The notes under the pieces: generated by a model
Seen by the model: only the letters and a program-made list of their open reading frames with translations
Databases searched by the model: none
What the model was told of the DNA's origin: nothing
Made by a program: the position numbers and the translations under genes
Shown here: piece after piece, positions 9,190 through 18,938 of the stretch
How the letters are laid out: each line of letters starts with the position of its first letter
How positions within the stretch are numbered: position 1 is the stretch's first letter
NCBI RefSeq assembly: GCF_037450285.1
Contig: NZ_JAQISN010000001.1
Span: 992,001-1,056,000 of the forward strand
Direction: 5' to 3'
DNA length: 64,000 nt
Source of the DNA: Erwinia sp. SLM-02
GTDB lineage: Bacteria; Pseudomonadota; Gammaproteobacteria; Enterobacterales; Enterobacteriaceae

Positions 9190-9228
9190 AACGCTGCCCC
9201 GCGTGAAAACCGCCGGGCAGCGTTTTCA
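9190..9228 (+). terminator. pckA terminator
   Basis: AACGCTGCCC and GGGCAGCGTT form a 10-bp stem with a 15-base loop followed by TTTTC, 40 bases after the pckA stop. Confidence 0.75.
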
Positions 9229-9590
9229 TTTTCACAGCAGGCCGGTTTCTGTCGGGGGCGATAGTATGTCTACAGTGTGGCGGGCACTCGTATTCAGTTG
9301 CAAAGGAAAGATGACTTATTCCAGTTTGGAGTCGGGTCTTATGAACATATCTCAATCTGATAATATGGTGTGTTTTTGATCAAAGTCTATCAAGCGCTGG
9401 ATATCTCTGAATGGAATGATATTTTAGTCTGTCAGAACTGCCACAGCAGTCCTTTAACCGGATAGGAGATTACTAAAACTTGCTGTGTTAATTATTAGGA
9501 AGTATGCCAGTGACATGGTTTACTCTAAATGCTAGGGTAGATCAGTTATAAGGAATCATTTTTTGACAATACACTTTAAAAAGGAAATTT
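9229..9590. other. Intergenic region, no gene seen
   Basis: AT-rich DNA leading into the unknown membrane gene. I see no convincing ORF, tRNA or strong operator. Its base composition matches the following gene and not pckA, so both may have arrived together. Confidence 0.4.
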
Positions 9591-10175
9591 ATGCTTTTAT
9601 TTATCTCTATTTTTCTGGGTTTTGTTTTTTCTATAATATTCATAATTATTAATGGAGTGGCTTTTTTAAGGACGAAGAATTATTTTAAAGGAAATTATAC
9701 AAATTTTTTCGGTTTTAATTTTAGAACAACACACACTTTAAAAATTATCTCGTTTATTGTTGTTTTTCTGTTTCTTTCATTTCTGGTTCAAATTGCATAC
9801 GAGGATATAGGATATCTTTTAGCTTCGTATTTTTCAGTAATCATTCCCTTGATTTATCGATCGTATAATCTCATGAAATCCTCCTCAGATTTGTTAAACC
9901 TAAAAACAAAAAATATAGAAAAAAAGGGACTGATACTAAGGTTGATTGAAATACTCCCAGATATTGTTGTTTTATCTCTAAGTGTAAATATGTTAGCAAG
10001 TTATATATCAGTTAGGAATAAAATGTTTGGCACTACCCTTGTCTCTGAGGTTGCGATTACGTCCGTATCATCACTGGTCTTTGTTATATTACTCGTTATT
10101 TACTTTATGACTATTGCCAGGATTATAATTATAGAAGATGAAATACAAAGAAAAATAAGAAAAATAAGAAAATAA
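9591..10175 (+). CDS. Unknown AT-rich integral membrane protein
   Basis: 194 residues, not recognised. About five hydrophobic segments can be seen: residues 1-25, 48-68, 73-92, 120-140 and 157-178. The C-terminus is strongly basic (EDEIQRKIRKIRK). The codons are rich in A and T, with many ATA, AAA and TTA codons, very unlike pckA before it and hprS after it, which points to horizontal acquisition. An AAAAGG ribosome-binding site lies about 8 bases before the ATG. It stands alone between pckA and the end of hprS. No function can be given. Confidence 0.7.
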   Translation: MLLFISIFLGFVFSIIFIIINGVAFLRTKNYFKGNYTNFFGFNFRTTHTLKIISFIVVFLFLSFLVQIAYEDIGYLLASYFSVIIPLIYRSYNLMKSSSDLLNLKTKNIEKKGLILRLIEILPDIVVLSLSVNMLASYISVRNKMFGTTLVSEVAITSVSSLVFVILLVIYFMTIARIIIIEDEIQRKIRKIRK

Positions 10176-10274
10176 AGGGAGGGTTTTACTTGATGGTTTC
10201 TCCGCTCTTGATTCATACCTAATGGTTTTTCCCCAGTCCACATTCCCTTCGCCAGAAGGGAACCTTACTCCCCT

Positions 10275-11630
10275 TTACTCCCCCAGCCTCACCCCAAAAA
10301 TGTTCTTCCCGTCCTCATGCCGGTAATACGCGCTGCCGCCGTGTAATGCGGCGATGGCGCTGACCAGCGACAGCCCCAGGCCGCTGCCGGCGGTGTGGCG
10401 AACGTTATCGCCGCGCCAGAAACGCTCGAATACTTTCTCCGGTTCCGCCAGCGCATCACCGGCGTTTGCCACCTCTATTTCGGTGACATCGCCGCGATGA
10501 ACGGCGGTGACCGCTATCGTGCCGCTGCCTGGCGCATAGCGAATGGCGTTGACCAGCAGGTTGGTTATCGCCCGCTGGAACAGCATTTTATCGGCAGTGA
10601 GGTGACCGTCGGCGTGGAGTTCAATGACTATTTCCCTCTCTTCGGCCAGCGGCTCCAGAAAATCGATAAGGGGTTCCAGTGCGTCATGCAGTAGGAAGGT
10701 TTCTGTATTGAGCCGAATATTGTGGTGCGTGGCGCGGGCCAGAAAGAGAATATTTTCCGTCAACCGCGACAGGGCTTCCAGCTCTTCAATGTTCCCTTCC
10801 AGCAGCGCCTGATATTCTTCCGTGGAGCGCGTATGGCCCAGCGCCACCTGATTCTGGCCTAATAACACGTTGATGGGCGTACGGATTTCATGGGCCAGGT
10901 CGTCTGCAAACTGCGTCAGCCGGATAAAGTCCGTCGACAGGCGCTGGCGCATGACATTCAGCGCCTCGCCCAGCGGCAGCAGCTCCTGAGGGATCGCCTG
11001 CAGCGGCACGGTGTGGGTTAACCGGTCGCTGCCGGTTTCCGCCACGATCTGACTTAACCGGCCAATCGCCCGCAGCCCGCGCCGGATGAGCAGCGGGCTG
11101 AGCGCGGCGCACAGCAAAATCGCCGCCAGCGACACCAGGATACTTTGCTGGCGATAGCGCTCCAGCATTACCGCCCGCTCACGCGCCACCCGCGCCAGAG
11201 TAATGACGATCGGCCCTTCCTGAGAACGGGCCTGCAGGCTCAGCGCCGAGGCTTCCGTATTATCCGCACCGATCCAGCGGTGGAGCTGCTGCTCGTCGGG
11301 CGGGGTGCCGACCGGCGTGGGGGACATCTCCGGCAGCGCCACGCCGGTATGGTTAATGCTGACGTTTTGCTGATGCTGCGAACGGATACTGAGAATATCC
11401 TGGCGGATATCAACCATACGATTGAAATAGAGCGGCAGAGAATTAGGATGCGCGCCGTCTTCCAGCAGCTGCCGCAGCTGTGCGGCACGGTTGATCAGCG
11501 TCCGATCGTCGCGCCACACCAGCTCGCTGCGTAACGCGTTATACAGGATCACGCTGATACCGCCGCAGGCCAGCGCGACGATCAGCGTGAAGATCGCCGT
11601 CAGCCGCAGGGTGAGGGAAGGGCTATACAC
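10275..11630 (-). CDS. hprS: Two-component sensor histidine kinase HprS (YedV)
   Basis: 451 residues. A membrane segment lies at about 10-30, a periplasmic sensor region at about 31-165, a second membrane segment near 170-190, then HAMP. The dimerisation box has the phospho-His in FADDLAHEIRTPINVLL (about residue 248), and the ATPase domain shows N-, G1- and G2-type boxes (NLLVNAIRYAP, GSGLGLSLV). It belongs to the CusS/HprS heavy-metal-sensor type. In E. coli HprSR senses hydrogen peroxide/HOCl and copper and controls hiuH and the msrPQ genes. The identity is supported by hprR overlapping its start by 8 bases and by divergent hiuH, the E. coli order. Confidence 0.9.
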   Translation of the reverse strand: MYSPSLTLRLTAIFTLIVALACGGISVILYNALRSELVWRDDRTLINRAAQLRQLLEDGAHPNSLPLYFNRMVDIRQDILSIRSQHQQNVSINHTGVALPEMSPTPVGTPPDEQQLHRWIGADNTEASALSLQARSQEGPIVITLARVARERAVMLERYRQQSILVSLAAILLCAALSPLLIRRGLRAIGRLSQIVAETGSDRLTHTVPLQAIPQELLPLGEALNVMRQRLSTDFIRLTQFADDLAHEIRTPINVLLGQNQVALGHTRSTEEYQALLEGNIEELEALSRLTENILFLARATHHNIRLNTETFLLHDALEPLIDFLEPLAEEREIVIELHADGHLTADKMLFQRAITNLLVNAIRYAPGSGTIAVTAVHRGDVTEIEVANAGDALAEPEKVFERFWRGDNVRHTAGSGLGLSLVSAIAALHGGSAYYRHEDGKNIFGVRLGE

Positions 11631-12303
11631 CGCCGACCTCCTGTTCAGACAGGCAGTAGCCCATGCCCCTGACCGTGGTAATCAGCTTTTGCGGAAAAGG
11701 ATCGTCAACTTTACGGCGCAGGCGGCGAATGGCGACATCCACGATGTTGGTTTCGCTGTCGAAATTCACCCCCCAGATTTCACTGGCGAGCAGCGTGCGG
11801 GGCAGGATCTCGCCGTGACGGCTGGCCAGCAGCCACAGCAGCATGAACTCTTTGCGGGTCAGCGCCAGCGGAATACCGTCACGCGTCACCTGAAAGCGCG
11901 CCGAGTCCATCACCAGATCCGCCACGCGCAGCGTGGTGCTGTGCGGCTGATGCTGGCGAAGCTGATTTCTTACCCGCGCCAGCAGTTCAGCAAACGAGAA
12001 GGGTTTAACCAGGTAATCGTTCGCGCCCAGCTCCAGCCCTTTAACGCGATCGTCCACCGAATCCCTGGCCGTGAGGCAAATCACCGGCGTGCTGCTGGCG
12101 GTGCGCAGGGTTTTCAGTACCTGCCAGCCATCCATGCCCGGCAGCATAATATCCAGTATCACCAGGCTGTACGGGTGCGCCAGCGCCAGATGCAGACCGT
12201 CCCGCCCGTCCGCGGCGTGATCCACAATATAGCCCGCTTCCTCAAGCCCTTTGCGCACCCAGGCGCTGGCCTTCTGGTTATCTTCAATCAGTAACAGTTT
12301 CAT
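11623..12303 (-). CDS. hprR: Response regulator HprR (YedW)
   Basis: 226 residues of OmpR/PhoB type. The receiver domain (1-120) has the acidic pocket in LLIEDN, the phospho-Asp in VILDIMLPG, and the conserved Thr/Lys (CLTA, LVKPFSFAELLARVR). The winged-helix DNA-binding domain (about 125-222) ends in KLITTVRGMGYCL. The frame is open to 12798, but MKLLLIEDN is the family start and lies opposite hiuH with 135 bp between. It is translated first and its stop overlaps the hprS start. It activates or represses hiuH in E. coli, and the shared gap here suggests the same. Confidence 0.93.
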   Translation of the reverse strand: MKLLLIEDNQKASAWVRKGLEEAGYIVDHAADGRDGLHLALAHPYSLVILDIMLPGMDGWQVLKTLRTASSTPVICLTARDSVDDRVKGLELGANDYLVKPFSFAELLARVRNQLRQHQPHSTTLRVADLVMDSARFQVTRDGIPLALTRKEFMLLWLLASRHGEILPRTLLASEIWGVNFDSETNIVDVAIRRLRRKVDDPFPQKLITTVRGMGYCLSEQEVGGV

Positions 12304-12438
12304 GAGCGCAGTGTGCCATGAAAGACGGGGTCGCCCCAGTGTTTCAGCGCCAGATGACAATATGGTCATCTTTCTGACAGGCAACCGCGCCCGCTGCGCA
12401 GGTATAACAGCACGGTCACTAACACAGGAGAATAAAAC

Positions 12439-12849
12439 ATGAAAAAGTCCGTTGCCGCGTTGTCCCTCTCTATGCTGCTGGCCGCGCCAGGTATAGCCCT
12501 TGCCGCCGGTAAAAACCCGATCAGTGTGCATATCCTGAACCAGCAAACGGGGATGCCCGCCCCGCATGTAGCGGTAACGCTGGAGAAAAAACAGGGTGAA
12601 AGCTGGACCGTGCTGAATACCGCCAGCACCGACGAAGATGGTCGCGTGGCGGCGCTGTGGCCGGAGAAACCGTTTGAGGCGGGCGACTATCGCGTGATCT
12701 TTAAAACCGGCAAATACTTCGCGGACCGCAAACAGGAAAGCTTCTTCCCGGAAATCCCGGTGGAATTCCACATCAGCAATACGGCCACCACCTATCACGT
12801 TCCGCTGCTGCTGAGCCAGTATGGTTATTCTACTTATCGTGGGAGCTGA
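12439..12849 (+). CDS. hiuH: 5-hydroxyisourate hydrolase, periplasmic (transthyretin-like)
   Basis: 136 residues with a signal peptide of about 22 residues ([22 protein letters not shown]). It hydrolyses 5-hydroxyisourate, the product of urate oxidation, to OHCU. The family hallmarks are the N-terminal [14 protein letters not shown] strand with catalytic His, and the C-terminal tetrapeptide YRGS, here at the very end (STYRGS). ARG of the second catalytic motif lies in the [17 protein letters not shown] region. Divergent hprR-hprS is the E. coli context, linking expression to oxidant or copper stress. A strong terminator follows. Confidence 0.94.
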   Translation: MKKSVAALSLSMLLAAPGIALAAGKNPISVHILNQQTGMPAPHVAVTLEKKQGESWTVLNTASTDEDGRVAALWPEKPFEAGDYRVIFKTGKYFADRKQESFFPEIPVEFHISNTATTYHVPLLLSQYGYSTYRGS

Positions 12850-12861
12850 GCCTCAATGCAA

Positions 12862-12896
12862 AAGCCCGCTTAAGTTTCCTTAAGCGGGCTTCTCTA
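12862..12896 (+). terminator. hiuH terminator
   Basis: AAGCCCGCTTAAG and CTTAAGCGGGCTT form a perfect 13-bp stem with a 4-base loop TTTC, starting 13 bases after hiuH. It may also serve the converging tRNA gene. Confidence 0.85.
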
Positions 12897-12900
12897 AATA

Positions 12901-12976
12901 TGGCTCCTCTGACTGGACTCGAACCAGTGACATACGGATTAACAGTCCGCCGTTCTACCGACTGAACTACAGAGGA
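12901..12976 (-). tRNA. tRNA-Asn (GUU)
   Basis: A 76-nt cloverleaf on the minus strand with encoded CCA (TGG at the plus-strand left end). The acceptor stem is TCCTCTG/CAGAGGA, the anticodon GTT (plus-strand AAC at 12941-12943), and the T-loop GGTTCGAGTCC. It matches the E. coli tRNA-Asn sequence as remembered. tRNA-Asn genes are the classic attachment site of the Yersinia high-pathogenicity island; no integrase or repeated 3' end is seen beside it. Confidence 0.97.
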
Positions 12977-13239
12977 ATCGTGTGAACGAGGCGCATATTA
13001 ATCATCGCGACCGGGTGTGTCAACGTGGAAAATCAATAAAATCAGCTAACTGCTGATGTTTGCAGCAAAATGCTGATTTCGTCGGCATTTATCTCAGCAT
13101 CCTCCTCATTTTTACGCCATTTGCGCCTTCCCGGCGGGCGGCGGCTTACGCTTTGCTTACTGCTCTTGTATTATCTTCTTTCGGGCTGCGCTGAATCGAT
13201 CCATCCTGAGGCGGAGCCGCAAAATTTGCGAATGTTTAA

Positions 13240-14688
<1,449 letters not shown>

Positions 14689-14694
14689 GACTAT

Positions 14695-14716
14695 GGCTGC
14701 CCCGCAGGGGGCAGCC
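14695..14716. terminator. Hairpin between converging genes
   Basis: GGCTGCCCC and GGGGCAGCC form a 9-bp GC-rich stem between the ends of the glucosidase gene and sitD, probably a bidirectional terminator, although the T-run is weak. Confidence 0.5.
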
Positions 14717-14756
14717 TGTCTGAACGTTCAACGCCGGGCGCAGCCACCCGGCTCGT

Positions 14757-15590
14757 CTAGGCCATTACCGCGCGGGCGCGCAGGCTGGACCAGACAAACG
14801 CCACGATAAAGATCAGACTGAACAGCACCACGATCGTCGGCGCGGGCGCGCTGTCGAGGAAGAACGACAGCCAGGTGCCGAGGAAGCAGACCGCCATTGA
14901 CAGCAGCACGGCGAAAATCAGCACCGACGAGAAGCGGCGCATCAGCAGCAGGGCAATCGCCCCCGGGGCAATCAGCAGCGCAATCGACAGAATAATCCCC
15001 ACCGCCGACAGCGTGGCCACGATGGTCATGGCGATCATGCACAGCAGGCCGTAGTGCAGCAGCGAGGTGTTAATCCCGCAGGCCTTTGCCTGATGCGGAT
15101 CGAAGGCGTGCAGCAGTAAATCCTTCCACTTCACCAGCACAATCAGCGCAATCAGCGCGGCAATCCCGCCGGTCTGCAGCATATCCGACAGCCCAATCCC
15201 CAGCATATCGCCGAACAGAATATGGTCGAGATGCACGTCCGACTCAATGGACAGATAGAGGATCAGCCCGAGGGCAAACATCCCGGAGAAGATAATCCCC
15301 ATCACCGTATCGCGCTTGATGCGGCTGTTCTCCGCCACGAAGCCGGTGGCCAGCGCGCAGAACAGCCCGGCGACGAACGCGCCGATCGCCACCGGAATAC
15401 CGATGATGTAGGCCAGCACCACGCCGGGAAACACCGCGTGGCTCATCGCATCGCCCATCAGCGACCAGCCTTTCAGCACCATAAAGCAGGAGAGCAGGGC
15501 GCAGGGGATCGCCACCAGCAGCGAGATTGCCAGCGCGTTCTGCATAAAATCAAATTCAAACGGGCTGAGCAGCAGTTCGGTCAGGTTCAT
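14757..15590 (-). CDS. sitD: Mn/Fe ABC transporter permease SitD
   Basis: 277 residues, hydrophobic throughout, of the ABC-3 (zinc/manganese) permease family. It opens with LLSPFEFDFMQNALAISLLVAIPCALLSCFMVLKGWSLMGD in the style of YfeD/SitD, with the conserved GDAMSHAVFPGVVLAYI loop that docks the ATPase. It partners SitC as the heterodimeric channel. The start codon overlaps the end of sitC by 4 bases. Last gene of the sitABCD operon. Confidence 0.94.
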   Translation of the reverse strand: MNLTELLLSPFEFDFMQNALAISLLVAIPCALLSCFMVLKGWSLMGDAMSHAVFPGVVLAYIIGIPVAIGAFVAGLFCALATGFVAENSRIKRDTVMGIIFSGMFALGLILYLSIESDVHLDHILFGDMLGIGLSDMLQTGGIAALIALIVLVKWKDLLLHAFDPHQAKACGINTSLLHYGLLCMIAMTIVATLSAVGIILSIALLIAPGAIALLLMRRFSSVLIFAVLLSMAVCFLGTWLSFFLDSAPAPTIVVLFSLIFIVAFVWSSLRARAVMA

Positions 15591-16444
15591 GGCTGTGCCT
15601 CCTGCGTCCGTCGGGCCAGGCGGCGGCGCGCCAGCATCCCGTGTTTAGGGGCCCAGATAAACGCCAGCAGGAAGATAACCGTCTGGGCAACCACAATAAT
15701 GCCGCCGGTTGCGCCGTCCAGATAGTAGCTAAGCCAGGCCCCGAAAAAGCTGGTGATGCTGCCAATCGCCACCGCAATCATCAGCAGCCGTGGGAAGCGG
15801 TCGGTCAGCAGATAGGCGGTGGCACCGGGCGTTACCACCAGGCAGATCACCAGAAACGCGCCGACGGTCTGCAGGGCGGCCACGGTCGAGGCGGAAAGCA
15901 GGGTGAAGAACAGCAGCTTCAACCGGGCAGGGTTCAGGCCAATCGAGCGGGCGTGGTTCTCGTCAAAAAAGGTCACCATCAGGTCTTTCCACTTGATCAG
16001 CAGGATCGCCAGCGAAGTCAGGCCGATGATCGCCAGCTGCAGAATATCACCGGGCGCAATCGCCAGAATATTGCCCATCACGATGGTCTGAATATTCACC
16101 GAGGTGGGATTCAGCGACACCATAAACAGCCCGAGGCCGAAGAATGAGGAGAAGATCAGGCCGATGATCGCGTCCTCCTTCAGCCGGGTGCGCTGGTTAA
16201 GAAACAGCATCCCGGCCGCGGCCAGTCCGCCGGAAAAGAACGCGCCGAGGGCAAACGGCAGGCCGAGCATATAGGCGCCGGCCACGCCGGGAACGATGGA
16301 GTGGGAAAGCGCATCGCCAATCAGCGACCAGCCTTTCAGCATCAGATAGCAGGAGAGAAACGCACACACGCCGCCGACCAGCGCGGAGACCCACATCGCG
16401 TTGAGCATATACTCATAGTGGAACGGTTCCGCCAGCCAGCCCAT
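15587..16444 (-). CDS. sitC: Mn/Fe ABC transporter permease SitC
   Basis: 285 residues, ABC-3 permease with about eight hydrophobic segments. The conserved GWSLIGDALSHSIVPGVAGAYMLG loop lies at about residues 38-60. Homologous to SitD and forms the channel with it. It overlaps sitB by 1 base and sitD by 4. Confidence 0.94.
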   Translation of the reverse strand: MGWLAEPFHYEYMLNAMWVSALVGGVCAFLSCYLMLKGWSLIGDALSHSIVPGVAGAYMLGLPFALGAFFSGGLAAAGMLFLNQRTRLKEDAIIGLIFSSFFGLGLFMVSLNPTSVNIQTIVMGNILAIAPGDILQLAIIGLTSLAILLIKWKDLMVTFFDENHARSIGLNPARLKLLFFTLLSASTVAALQTVGAFLVICLVVTPGATAYLLTDRFPRLLMIAVAIGSITSFFGAWLSYYLDGATGGIIVVAQTVIFLLAFIWAPKHGMLARRRLARRTQEAQP

Positions 16445-17211
16445 TACGGATTCTCCCAGACGATATCGCGCAGCGCGCCGCTGAAGGCATTCTCCAGATT
16501 CTCGCGGGTGAAGGTGGTGGCGGTGGTGCCGCAGGCCAGCACCGTACCCTTAATAATCACCGTGTGATCGCAGTACTCGCTGACCGACGCCAGATTGTGC
16601 GTCGACACCAGCAGGGTGCGCCCCTCATCGCGCAGCTCGTGCAGCAGGCTGATAATCTGCCGCTCGGTATTCACATCCACCCCGGTAAACGGCTCATCCA
16701 GCAGGATCACCCGGCCGCGCTGGGCGATGGCGCGGGCCAGGAACACCCGCTTCTTCTGGCCGCCGGAAAGCTCACCGATCTGCCGGCGGCGATAGTCGGA
16801 CATCCCCACCCGCGCCAGCGCATCGGCGACGATATCGCGATCCTGCTGGCGGGCGATGCGCAGCATGCCCATATGGCCGTAGCGCCCCATCATCACCACA
16901 TCTTCCACCAGCACCGGAAACGACCAGTCCACGTCTTCCGCCTGCGGCACGTAGGACACCAGGTTCTGCTTCAGCGCCTGGCTGCCGGGGCGGCCAAGCA
17001 GGGTGATGCTGCCGGAGGAGAGCGGCACAAACCCCATAATCGCCTTAAACAGCGTTGACTTGCCGGAGCCGTTAATCCCCACCAGCGCGGCGATGCTGGC
17101 GGTAGGGATATCGAGCGTGGTGTTGCGCAGCGCGGTGTGGCCGTTGCGATAGGTCACGGTGACATCGCTGACGTGGATGCCGCCGGGCTGCTGAAGGGCA
17201 CTGAGTGTCAT
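16444..17211 (-). CDS. sitB: Mn/Fe ABC transporter ATPase SitB
   Basis: 255 residues. Walker A is GINGSGKST (about residues 44-52), Q-loop in [11 protein letters not shown], signature [15 protein letters not shown], Walker [13 protein letters not shown], and switch His in VSTHNL. It drives manganese/ferrous uptake through SitCD. It overlaps the end of sitA by 4 bases, indicating coupled translation. Confidence 0.95.
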   Translation of the reverse strand: MTLSALQQPGGIHVSDVTVTYRNGHTALRNTTLDIPTASIAALVGINGSGKSTLFKAIMGFVPLSSGSITLLGRPGSQALKQNLVSYVPQAEDVDWSFPVLVEDVVMMGRYGHMGMLRIARQQDRDIVADALARVGMSDYRRRQIGELSGGQKKRVFLARAIAQRGRVILLDEPFTGVDVNTERQIISLLHELRDEGRTLLVSTHNLASVSEYCDHTVIIKGTVLACGTTATTFTRENLENAFSGALRDIVWENP

Positions 17212-18119
17212 TTTGCTAACCCCTGCTGGATACCGCGCACGATGGTCTCGCTGGTCACCCGCAGTAAGTCCAGATAGGTCGGCACCGGGCCGTCCTGCTG
17301 GCTGAGTGAGTCAACGTAGAGCACGCCGCCGTAGTGGCTGCCGGTTTCACGCGCAACCTGGCGCGCGGCCTTGTCGGAAATGGTGCTTTCGCTGAAGACC
17401 GCCGGGATCTGATGCTGTTTCACCTGGTCAATCACCCGGCGCACCTGCTGCGGCGTACCCTGCTGATCGGCGTTAATCGGCCACAGATACAGCTCCTTCA
17501 GGCCGTAGTCGCGGGTCAGATAGGAGAACGCACCTTCGCTGCTCACCAGCCAGCGTTTGTCTTCCGGGATCTGCGCCAGCGCCTGCTGGGCCGGGGCCAC
17601 GGTGGCGCTGATCTGCTGTTTGTAGCGCTCGGCGTTGCGCTGGTAGGTGGCGGCATTGGCCGGGTCGTATTTCACCAGCGCATCGCGAATATTATCGACG
17701 TAGATCAGCGCGTTTTTCGCCGACATCCACGCGTGCGGGTTCGGTTTACCGCTGTAAGGCCCTTCGCTGATGCCCATCGGCTCCACGCCGGCGGAGACCA
17801 CCACTTCCGGCACCCCTTTCAGATGGCGATAGAAGCGGCTGAACCAGCGTTCCAGATTCAGGCCGTTGGCGAGGATCAGCTGTGCCCCCTGTGCGCGTTT
17901 GATGTCGCCGGGAGTCGGTTGATACTCATGGATCTCCGCGCCGGGCTTGGTGATCGAGGCCACCTCGGCGGCGTCTCCCGCCACGTTCTGTGCCATATCG
18001 GCAATCACCGTAAAGGTGGTGATCACCCGGAATTTTTCTGCCGCAGAGGCGGGCGTTAGCGGCAGCGCCGCCAGCAGGGCAACGCAGCACAATCCTTTAA
18101 ACCAGTTCAGACGAGGCAT
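17208..18119 (-). CDS. sitA: Mn/Fe-binding periplasmic protein SitA
   Basis: 303 residues with a signal peptide of about 27 residues (ending TPASAA). It is a cluster A-I metal-binding protein: the metal ligands are visible as His in [12 protein letters not shown], His in KPNPHAWMS, Glu in SSEGAFSYL and Asp near the C-terminus ([11 protein letters not shown]). It captures Mn(II)/Fe(II) and feeds SitBCD. The ATG at 18119 is chosen over a TTG one codon earlier, with AGGAG 8 bases upstream. The promoter carries an MntR box 50 bp upstream. Confidence 0.95.
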   Translation of the reverse strand: MPRLNWFKGLCCVALLAALPLTPASAAEKFRVITTFTVIADMAQNVAGDAAEVASITKPGAEIHEYQPTPGDIKRAQGAQLILANGLNLERWFSRFYRHLKGVPEVVVSAGVEPMGISEGPYSGKPNPHAWMSAKNALIYVDNIRDALVKYDPANAATYQRNAERYKQQISATVAPAQQALAQIPEDKRWLVSSEGAFSYLTRDYGLKELYLWPINADQQGTPQQVRRVIDQVKQHQIPAVFSESTISDKAARQVARETGSHYGGVLYVDSLSQQDGPVPTYLDLLRVTSETIVRGIQQGLAK

Positions 18120-18167
18120 CAATGTTCTCCTGTAATAAAGTCACGCAGGGCAATTAGCTGATGCTAT

Positions 18168-18191
18168 GAGTTATAGCACAGGCTATAACTC
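18168..18191. promoter_or_regulatory. MntR operator upstream of sitA
   Basis: GAGTTATAG and CTATAACTC form a perfect palindrome around CACAGG. The core ATAGCACAGGCTAT closely matches the enterobacterial MntR box (ATAGCAAAGGCTAT as known from Salmonella sitABCD and mntH). It predicts manganese repression of sitABCD. Confidence 0.85.
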
Positions 18192-18250
18192 GACGAGAAC
18201 AATTTTCATTCACCATTGCAAAAAATTACAAAAGGTTTTGGCCGGGATTT

Positions 18251-18267
18251 CGTCTGGATCCCAGACG
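18251..18267. repeat. Small palindrome in the sitA-PAS gap
   Basis: CGTCTGG and CCAGACG around ATC. It lies between the divergent sitA and PAS-gene promoters; it may be a hairpin or an operator of unknown regulator. Confidence 0.35.
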
Positions 18268-18399
18268 GCGGCTCAGGCCCGCTTTGAGAAGGGGTTAGTG
18301 GCGATCGCGGAATGCCCGGGACCGCTGATGTTACATTTTTAGCCGCGGTTTATTTCCTTTTTGCAACAATCATTTAACTTGATTTAGTAGGGGTATTCC

Positions 18400-18430
18400 C
18401 TATAAGATGCATTTCAAATGCAACTTATAG
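18400..18430. promoter_or_regulatory. NsrR-type operator before the PAS-diflavin operon
   Basis: The arms AAGATGCATTT and AAATGCAACTT flank a central C at 18415, an 11-1-11 arrangement that matches the known enterobacterial NsrR motif (AAGATGYATTT, one base, AAATRCATCTT). The palindrome extends outwards (CTATAAG and CTTATAG) with a single mismatch. It lies about 75 bp before the PAS gene. NsrR is a [4Fe-4S] repressor released by nitric oxide, so the operon should be NO-induced. Confidence 0.75.
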
Positions 18431-18503
18431 TTCGCATGATTACGATTTACTTACCTCGCCTGACATGCATCGCTCCATCAGGCTAACGACAAGGAAATGT
18501 GCT

Positions 18504-18929
18504 ATGAGCCAGACTCTCAATTCCCAACAGCTGCTGTCCGCCCTTGATAAAGTGATGGTGATTTCCACCACCGACCTGCAGGGCACCATCACCTACGTTA
18601 ACGATCTGTTCTGCCAGCTGACCGGCTACAGCCGCGAAGAGCTGCTGGGCCAGCCGCATAGCATCGTGCGCCACCCGTCGGTGCCGAAAGCCACCTATAA
18701 AGACATGTGGGACACCATCAAAGCGGGCAACATCTGGACCGGCATCATCCCGAACGTCGGCAAAGGCGGCGGTCTGTATGTGGTGGATACCACCGTGCAA
18801 CCGCTGTATGACGAGCAGGGTGCTATCACGTCCTACATCAGCATCCGCCGGGTGATTAACGACCTGATGACCGATTTTGAAGCGGTGGAGTTCTCCAAAG
18901 AACAGTTCGACGAATTCTACGATAACTAA
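18504..18929 (+). CDS. Stand-alone Aer-type PAS domain protein
   Basis: 141 residues, essentially one PAS domain. The stretch ISTTDLQGTITYVNDLFCQLTGYSREELLGQPHSIVRHPSVPK is very close to the FAD-binding PAS domain of the redox receptor Aer, including the HxIVRHP motif. There is no membrane segment, HAMP or output domain, so it cannot signal by itself to chemotaxis. The ATG has AAGGAA 8 bases before it. The diflavin reductase starts 9 bases after its stop, so the two form an operon. Inference: a flavin-holding redox sensor, or an electron acceptor and carrier for that reductase, induced by NO through the upstream operator. Confidence 0.85.
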   Translation: MSQTLNSQQLLSALDKVMVISTTDLQGTITYVNDLFCQLTGYSREELLGQPHSIVRHPSVPKATYKDMWDTIKAGNIWTGIIPNVGKGGGLYVVDTTVQPLYDEQGAITSYISIRRVINDLMTDFEAVEFSKEQFDEFYDN

Positions 18930-18938
18930 GACATCACT

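Noticed and set aside
12901..12976. tRNA-Asn as the integration site of a high-pathogenicity-type island carrying the siderophore genes
   Set aside because: About 17 kb of mostly core genes separate the tRNA from the cluster, and no integrase or direct repeat of the tRNA end is seen.
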